Assembly (NCBI GenBank): GCA_964035545.1
Contig: OZ037773.1
Span: 6,340,251-6,404,250 of the forward strand
Length of the DNA: 64,000 nucleotides
DNA from: Bugula neritina
Lineage: Eukaryota; Bryozoa; Gymnolaemata; Cheilostomatida; Bugulidae
Direction: 5' to 3'
Shown: positions 58,101 through 64,000 of the stretch, piece by piece
Layout: each line of letters begins with the position of its first letter
How positions within the stretch are numbered: position 1 is the first letter of the stretch
Position numbers and translations under genes: made by a program
Notes under the pieces: model-generated
What the model was told of the DNA's origin: nothing
Databases searched by the model: none
Seen by the model: the letters and a program-made list of their open reading frames with translations, nothing else

Positions 58101-60904
58101 TTGATGTGAGTTTATTAAGAGTTGAGGGTTACTTGTTTACAGAACACTGAGGTATTTACCTGGAATCTCTGACACCACTTCCTCTTCCTGTCCCACACCT
58201 TCTGAATCATTTTCAATTGTTTTGCTGGTCCCCGTAGCTGGTAGCGAATCGGTAGCTGGTAATTCTTCTAAATGTGATTCATCGCTGTGATTATAGTAAA
58301 GTTTGTGAATTAATAAATACTTTTGGTTGAAAAGTGTGAAAGAGAAACATGCTTTTAGATTAACTATAACCATTACTTACATAGTTAGAGCATTGACAGT
58401 GAATTATATATAATATTATTATCTCACTTATTCTTAGGCTATAAAGAGCTTGGTTAATTAACCTTTTAATTTGCATCTAAATCAATAAAATTCAGAATCA
58501 GTGGACACATTGTCTCATGATTCAGAGTAAACCCACTTGTTTGGCTGGTCTTTCGTTGCATTAATATCTACTTCTTTCCCCTCAATAGCTTCCTCTGGTG
58601 CTTTTTCTGTTGAATACAATGAAGTTGTTACTGGCGGCTGAAACTGATGGATATCTTCAGTTGGAGTGCGGGCGTCTACCTCACCCCCCACTGAAAAGTT
58701 GTTCAGGGATACGGAACCTGCAACATATAATTATGAGCTACAGATTTTGAAAATGCAATTTACATGTTTTAGACATTCAAGTTTCTCTTGATATCAAAAA
58801 TGAATATTATGTTGAGCCTTAAAAATTAAAACTATGTAATTCAATTTATGGTAAGACATAGTGCATAAAACTTGCTGATTGTTGCAATCTTCCATTCCTC
58901 TTATATTAATAACAATTGATTATAATAATGTTATCTAACTCTGTAGGATGCTTAAAGTTTCTTTATGTGCAATGACTTGTTATGTTATGGCCAAAACTCA
59001 GATGTGTAGTAAACTTAGAAACAGTTGAACCAAAGCCACTACATAATAATATTAATAGCCTTGTTTTCCAAAACAATGTGTTTTTTTTAGTTCATTAGCA
59101 GGTATACTAAGCATTTTGCTTTCTAAGCAATAATTACTATAATTATAAGACAAAGATATATTATATGCTAATGTATGCTTTAATAGCTATAATATTGTTA
59201 TCCTGTTTACTATATTTTAGTATAGTGTTATCTGGCTTAGTATAGGAAAGGCATATAGTATACATTTCACCTTATCTAAACCGATATTACAGTTCAAAGC
59301 ATAGTCAATTCAACTCTTGACCCATAGTCACAGCCTATTATTCACCTAGTCCCCTGAATTATATATTCAACTGTTTATTTACAAACATAGATGTTGAATA
59401 GATATAGTTATGAATCTGCGTGGGATATAAACAGCGGGATTTAATAATTGATGCTGATATTTAGATTGATGTGCCAATAACTTCAAAAGCTTTTATTATC
59501 CTCTTCATTTGTATGAAAATCAATATTAGCCATGCGGTCACTGGTAGTGTAAGTAGGTGTTTTATAATATATCAACTTCATAATATGGTTGCATTTGCAT
59601 TGAGTGTTTTTTCCATGCAGTTTCTACCCTGTGTTCACTTGCGCAGAAGGGTATTTATTGGTCAGATGTAGATGAATGTTAAAGAGATTTTGTGAGAAAT
59701 ATAATATAAAGTAGTGCATTGTTCAACTAATGTTGAGATGAATGAGCAGAAACACCCTCTGCTGTATATAACGTCGTACAACTATATAACTGATATGAGA
59801 CTATTTTGTATAAACGGAGATACTTTAGATATGAAAGCTTATTAACTAGTAAGGCTACGTTACCTTGATCACTAATAATATCGTCTTCGTTGTACATATC
59901 TACATCTTCAATAGTCATGCCAGTTTTCATGTCATCAACAAGTTCACTGACAGTTGTGTCCTTGACATTGTAATCGGAAGAGAGGCTCAGCTGTATGCTA
60001 GCATTTGTTTCTCTAAAAACAAAACAGTTGAAATTACTCGAGAATTCTTGAACATTGTCTAAAAATAAACAACTCTCGGTACTATTTTTGATGCAAATAG
60101 CTACATAGTTTCATGCGAAAACTGTTTTGGAAACAAATTAAAGCTGCAAATAGTTACAAAGGCTAAGTGATAAAATAATTCAAGATAATAATTATATGCA
60201 GGTATTGTTGCTTAGTACCCAGATGTGTGACTGGAAGGTGATTGGTCCATCAGCAAAGCCGGTACAGAAGCAGAAGTTTGTAGCTTTCTACCATGACCAC
60301 CTAAAAAGCAAAAAGTGCAGCTGATAAAAAAGAATAAAATAAAAAATTAGTTACATTCTAGCCTTTAGCTTTTTGTGCCAGCTGAAAACCACTATTAAGT
60401 TTACTATAATATAGGAAGTTTGCACGGCTGAAATGTGCTCTTTTTACATCTAAATGTTATTACATGTTGATATATGATGGATCGAGTTAATATATTATCT
60501 AGATACCTTTTTATGTAAAAGTCAATTATAACACATTTATAATAATTCCATTATTACATACACCATAAAAATAAATATTTTTTGATAACCAAAGTTCTAT
60601 TATAAGACAGAAAAATAGTCTAGCTTTGTTATAAACTATATTGACTGAAATTTAAAAAGCCAAATCATTGGTGGTATCACAATAATGACAGAAAAAGGAC
60701 CTTTTGAAAAATCACACAACATTTTTATAATTGGCATAACACAAAAATAGCTATAACTTCAGTGCCTGCAGGGTTGGATTATAACATGTTGGCTAGATAA
60801 CTTCTATATACTCTATATAAAAGATGTCGAGTTAGAAACCTACTTTCAGTATTGGAGTCCTCAGAGATATTTCTTCTCACGTTTGGCTCGCTGTGCCCTG
60901 CCAT
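52117..60904 (-). CDS. STUM: STUM / SPEC3 family membrane protein with long N-terminal extension
   Basis: Thirteen minus-strand exons total 1,731 nt, 576 residues: 60844-60904, 60219-60300, 59864-60012, 58537-58717, 58160-58284, 57034-57217, 56634-56740, 56334-56540, 55489-55697, 54866-55010, 54600-54701, 53848-53934, 52117-52208. The C-terminal third is the SPEC3/stum domain: MRAAIPYLPVPLAITCLVMN then VILPGSGTVLSGFSVLCFG (first membrane segment and PG turn), then INLIVGIGQLLTILFVMVGW and FWSIAWGINLVIL (second and third). In flies stum is needed for mechanical transduction in proprioceptive dendrites; sea urchin SPEC3 is ciliary. Residues 1-435 are polar and probably disordered: acidic in exons 1-5, Lys-rich in 6-8 (GKKTPTPKKKKTVK; GKIISDKV and GKIITDKV). 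Exon 9 ends in a 27-bp array that repeats its donor. The tail after the membrane domain is KSYQHLKRYEHELEQL, coiled-coil-like. Confidence 0.9.
52209..53847 (-). other. STUM intron 12
   Basis: 1.6 kb, very AT-rich. A 19-nt segment (about 53553-53572) has splice-like borders but would break the frame. No other feature. Confidence 0.6.
53935..54599 (-). other. STUM intron 11
   Basis: AT-rich, no exon or repeat noted. Confidence 0.6.
55180..55500 (-). repeat. 27-bp minisatellite across the STUM exon 9 donor
   Basis: About twelve units of GACCTACCACTGTGCTAAGC plus AGTAACA on +. On the minus strand each unit reads AGCACAGTG/GTAGGTCTG, that is exon 9's last bases plus its donor. Unit length is a multiple of three and the frame stays open for all copies (STVVGLILS repeats). 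The second unit has the stronger GTAAGT donor (exon would then end at 55462). Confidence 0.93.
55698..56333 (-). other. STUM intron 8
   Basis: AT-rich, no exon or repeat noted. Confidence 0.6.
57218..58159 (-). other. STUM intron 5
   Basis: Contains the SINE at 57890-58030. Nothing else recognised. Confidence 0.6.
57890..58030 (+). repeat. tRNA-derived SINE, copy 2
   Basis: GATGGTTTAGTCACTATAGT GTACTTAGCGGGCATGACAA is an A-box-bearing tRNA-like 5' part. It is followed by TATGGGTTTGAATTTTGG, which holds a near-canonical B box (GGGTTTGAATT), then GTAAGGAAAGTATTTTATCA and CAACTGCTCCTG. The tail resembles the one at 5051-5215. Confidence 0.7.
58718..59863 (-). other. STUM intron 3
   Basis: 1.1 kb AT-rich. 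The + ORF at 59471-59671 has no start or family support. Confidence 0.6.
60301..60843 (-). other. STUM intron 1
   Basis: AT-rich, no recognisable content. Confidence 0.6.
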
Positions 60905-61210
60905 TGCTAGCTTCTTATAGGAGACACGAAAATATATTTATTCAAACAACTTTACAACACATTATTCACATTTCTTGTTTTAAACATTTTGATTTACTTC
61001 ATTGTACTAGTACTATAATACACTATTATTTATATTTATGGCTTTAGACATTTTTCAATTTAATTATTATACACTCACCTTGTTGTAATGAGTAATGTAG
61101 TTTACTTTTTAGTTATAGAGTCTCTTTAGCAAATAGCTTGTAATAGAATAGCAAGCCTAAATTGACAGTATAAGATCTAAAAAGTGATCCCCAACTAATT
61201 CTCTTTAATT
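60905..61210. promoter_or_regulatory. Candidate bidirectional promoter interval
   Basis: About 300 AT-rich bases separate the STUM start (minus) from the ORF at 61211 (plus). The head-to-head layout is suggestive, but no TATA or initiator can be assigned. Confidence 0.3.
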
Positions 61211-61486
61211 ATGAACTCGGACTTACTTTTATCGAATGATACTGTAGATGAAGAACTTTCAAATATGAAATTCAATAAATTCAAAGAGTTTATGAAGCTT
61301 ATAACAAAACGTCCTGAACGTCAACACATGGTACACTTAACGTCGTTGCTATGGGATATTCAGCCCTCTTCTCATTGTGACATGCACCATATGATTTCAG
61401 ACAGTCAAATGATTGCTTCCTTTATGAGTAAAATAAATAAATTAAAAATCAATATCATTTATTCGTCTGGACATGCTATGATTTGA
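61211..61486 (+). CDS. Single-exon 91-residue ORF, unknown
   Basis: Opens with a true ATG (MNSDLLLSNDTVDEELSNMK) and runs without a break to TGA at 61484-61486. The middle is mixed and protein-like: KFKEFMKLITKRPERQHMVH and LTSLLWDIQPSSHCDMHH, with charged and aromatic residues rather than the low-complexity runs of nearby chance ORFs. The first half looks helical. I do not recognise a family. It could be a lineage-specific small gene, the first exon of a longer gene (though no donor is obvious before the stop), or chance in AT-rich DNA. It is arranged head-to-head with STUM. Confidence 0.4.
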   Translation: MNSDLLLSNDTVDEELSNMKFNKFKEFMKLITKRPERQHMVHLTSLLWDIQPSSHCDMHHMISDSQMIASFMSKINKLKINIIYSSGHAMI

Positions 61487-62411
61487 TATATTTCTTCACT
61501 ATAATCGGATATGCGTGCAAAAGTGACCTTTTGTTTTAGGCTAATTGAAGACTTAGCAAGAAAATAAACTTAAACCTGTGTCTGTCGAGCTCGTAAATAC
61601 GAGAAATGTCAGCTAAGTAATAATCATTTCAATGAACACAGTACAGGCTTGTTTGTAACTTTTTTTCCACAAAACCCGATTGAAAGTTTTATAATAAGTG
61701 AACTACCTGCTTTATGCTTTAAGTTTTTTTAAAAAAGCCTTATTTTCAAGTCCTATCTACTAGTAATCAATTTCAAAATAATTCCAAATCCTCAAACTGA
61801 TGTGTAGTTTAAGTTTTCAGAAATACATGAAATAGTTTTTCACTTGTTGCTAAAAGAGTATGCCTCAAGTTACTTGAACATGTCTTTAGATTAAAATAAT
61901 ATGTTACTGTGCAATCAAAACTGCCAAAGCAGTATAATAAGGTGATTTTAGAAGGTTAAGGATGTTGGTAAAAATATTGTTTTGGATATTATATGAAAAT
62001 AAAAACAACCCAAATTCAAACCCTGAGGCAATGAGCAATATTGTGAAAGATAATTTAGGCATTGGGCTCAAAACATTTTTTAGGCATATTGGTTTGCATT
62101 CTATGCAACCAAATTGGTTTAAAATAGAAAATTAATCAAAATATATTAAAATTTAGTTTTATAAAAAAACTCAAGTTTAAGAAATATTGTGTTTAGAAAT
62201 TTTGTTGAGAAAATTAAATTAATTATTTTTAGTATACATGCAATTCAATTTTTTATTCAACTTTTTAAAATAACTTATTGTGTTTTCATCATAATATGGA
62301 TGGCCTCAAAAATTTAAAATATTTTCAAAGAAATAATTGAGTTGTCCTCTCATTGAATAAAAGTAATTTTAATGTTTTCAAAAAATACAACATTTCAAAG
62401 CGACAGTAAAA
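61487..62411. other. Intergenic AT-rich interval
   Basis: About 900 bases with no ORF or repeat of note. Upstream region of the gene beginning at 62412. Confidence 0.5.
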
Positions 62412-63570
62412 ATGGCCATAGCAAGCACGACTCAGTTTGGTAAGACTGTAGAATATGAAAATTGTAATTATAATTTTATTCATAATATATGATTATAATC
62501 GCAATTAGCTGTCTAGTTCAAGCATGCATGCTAAGTTATCAGCTAGTAAGAAAAACTAGTGTTGTCCGCTAACTATATTTACACATAAGTTGCCTACTGT
62601 GTATTGTCTATTGTGTTAAAGGAAAGAGAGAGTGAAAAAAGAAAACGAAACAGCTAGTGTTTACTGGCCACAGAAATGGGGTTGGTTACCTCAGGCTTAC
62701 AAACAGGTATTGTTGATGCAAAATTAAACATTTATACAAAATTAATGTTTATTTAAAATTGTGACATGTGTACATGACCCTCAAACTACTCGCTGAAGTT
62801 CTATATTATACTGTTATTAAAATATATTGTTATTATTGTTATTATATTACATTGTACTATTATCATACATTATTTTATCATTGTTTGCATTGCATATTCC
62901 ATCATTTCATTATTGTTATACACAAAGTGTTATGTTATTTTCATGTTGCATTATATTATAATATATCTAATTATGCAACATGTAAGAAATTTAGCTACTA
63001 TATATTTACAAGTTAAAAAAATTAGCCACACATGAGCATTTCAAAGCATATAGCCTACGAACTATTTAGCCTTTATATACTTGCATTAATATTCTTAATT
63101 CATATATAAACTAATTATTGCTGGTATATAAAAAGAAAATATCTATGATAATACATTTAAAAAATAAAAATTGCCAATTGTTAAATGACATATCATGATG
63201 CAATATTAGTTATATATTGATTAAATATTTCATAATTTAGTAAGTAGAAAAACTTGAGTAAAGCTAAAGTTTAAAATCTAAAGAAATCACCATATAATGT
63301 GATGGTACTATAATTAACATCAAGCATTATATATATTTTCTTTCACTTGTTGACAGACAAATAAGTTGATGTCCAGAAAAGATTTATCAGCAACTCAAAT
63401 AGATACAACTGTAGACCGAGAACTGGACAATGCTGTATCTACAGGTTGGGTGGATAATGAATACACCCCTCCTAGACAACATAACAACACTTACTCTAAT
63501 TTGTCGGAAATTTCAGATGTTCTTATAGATGAGAATAAAAGTGTAGACCCAAACTCGTACACAAAACAAG
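62412..63570 (+). CDS. 5' part of a gene with WPQ-x-WG motif, possibly CIMIP1-like
   Basis: Proposed exons 62412-62439, 62627-62706 and 63357-63570 join in one frame (107 residues) and the gene runs past the window edge (donor GTAAGC at 63571). The first exon encodes MAIASTTQF. The second gives NETASVYWPQKWGWLPQAYK. The third is polar (NKLMSRKDLSATQIDTTVDR, later GWVDNEYTPPRQH). The motif WPQKWGWL resembles WPQNWGFL of the ciliary microtubule inner protein CIMIP1 (C20orf85) and its paralogue, recalled from family knowledge, so a ciliary role is possible. The acceptor of exon 2 (AAAG/AGAG) has a weak pyrimidine tract, and this join is the least certain part. Exons 2 to 3 are well supported. 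Confidence 0.5.
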
Positions 63571-64000
63571 GTAAGCTGTATTCGAGCAATAAACAATTTG
63601 ACAAGTAAATTATCATAGAGTATCTTATTAATTAAGCTTTTGTTACTGATTTTATGACCAATGTAAGGTGATGTATATTAAATGCAGCCAAACTTTGAAT
63701 ACATGCTAATAATAGTCACTTTGTTTGCTGTTGTTGCACTGTCAAAATGTACTGAATATAAATATAACTACATATACATGTAGCTGTAAGAAAACCTGCA
63801 TCTATATAACTATAACTAAACATTTAACATAATAGCAGTTATAACTATAACTATTTTACTGACAAATTAATTAGTATATACAGGGACTTGAAGTTTTTTA
63901 AGAAAAAATAGCCATATAAAAGAACTTTTTGCAAACAATATGTTATTAAAGTTGGAGTGGATAAATGATATTGATATAATAACAAAATTCTTATACTTTA
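63571..64000 (+). other. Intron of the right-edge gene
   Basis: AT-rich sequence after the GTAAGC donor. No further exon appears before the window ends. Confidence 0.55.

Overview
The window looks like AT-rich genomic DNA from an invertebrate animal. Every multi-exon gene I could build uses canonical GT/AG splice sites, and each model closes in a single frame. The gene set is metazoan: a TACC coiled-coil protein, a STUM/SPEC3 membrane protein, an MSP-domain MOSPD protein, a Rab GTPase, a death-domain protein, a lipocalin and a carbohydrate sulfotransferase. I cannot fix the phylum from sequence alone. Introns and intergenic DNA are full of minisatellites, tRNA-derived SINEs and a small inverted-repeat (MITE-like) family. 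There is no operon structure and nothing bacterial.

Layout: (1) + strand, 58-5725, last three exons of a Golgi-type carbohydrate sulfotransferase, with a 1.36 kb terminal-inverted-repeat element in its intron. (2) - strand, 6645-8789, a four-exon lipocalin. (3) + strand, 9895-12776, a four-exon small death-domain protein. (4) - strand, 13963-29205, a 20-exon TACC gene of 1,189 codons, whose introns hold most of the tandem arrays. (5) - strand, 31829-34694, a six-exon MOSPD1/3-type protein. (6) - strand, 38647-42635, a five-exon Rab GTPase ending in CC. (7) about 42.6-50.5 kb, intergenic repeats. (8) - strand, 52117 (or 50480)-60904, a 13-exon STUM/SPEC3 protein with two phase-compatible candidate last exons. 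(9) + strand, a 91-residue single-exon ORF at 61211. (10) + strand, from 62412 to the window edge, the start of a gene with a WPQ-x-WG motif reminiscent of ciliary microtubule inner proteins.

The genes do not form an obvious pathway, although TACC (centrosome and microtubule), STUM/SPEC3 (cilia and mechanosensory neurons) and the possible microtubule inner protein all concern microtubules or cilia. The most interesting structural signal is that several minisatellites sit directly on 5' splice sites. In at least three cases the repeat unit itself contains a copy of the splice donor. The clearest is STUM exon 9, where a 27-bp in-frame array offers a ladder of donors. I see no clear new multi-gene system. 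The leads are the donor arrays, the alternative STUM tails, the TACC repeat region and the unnamed + strand gene at the right edge.
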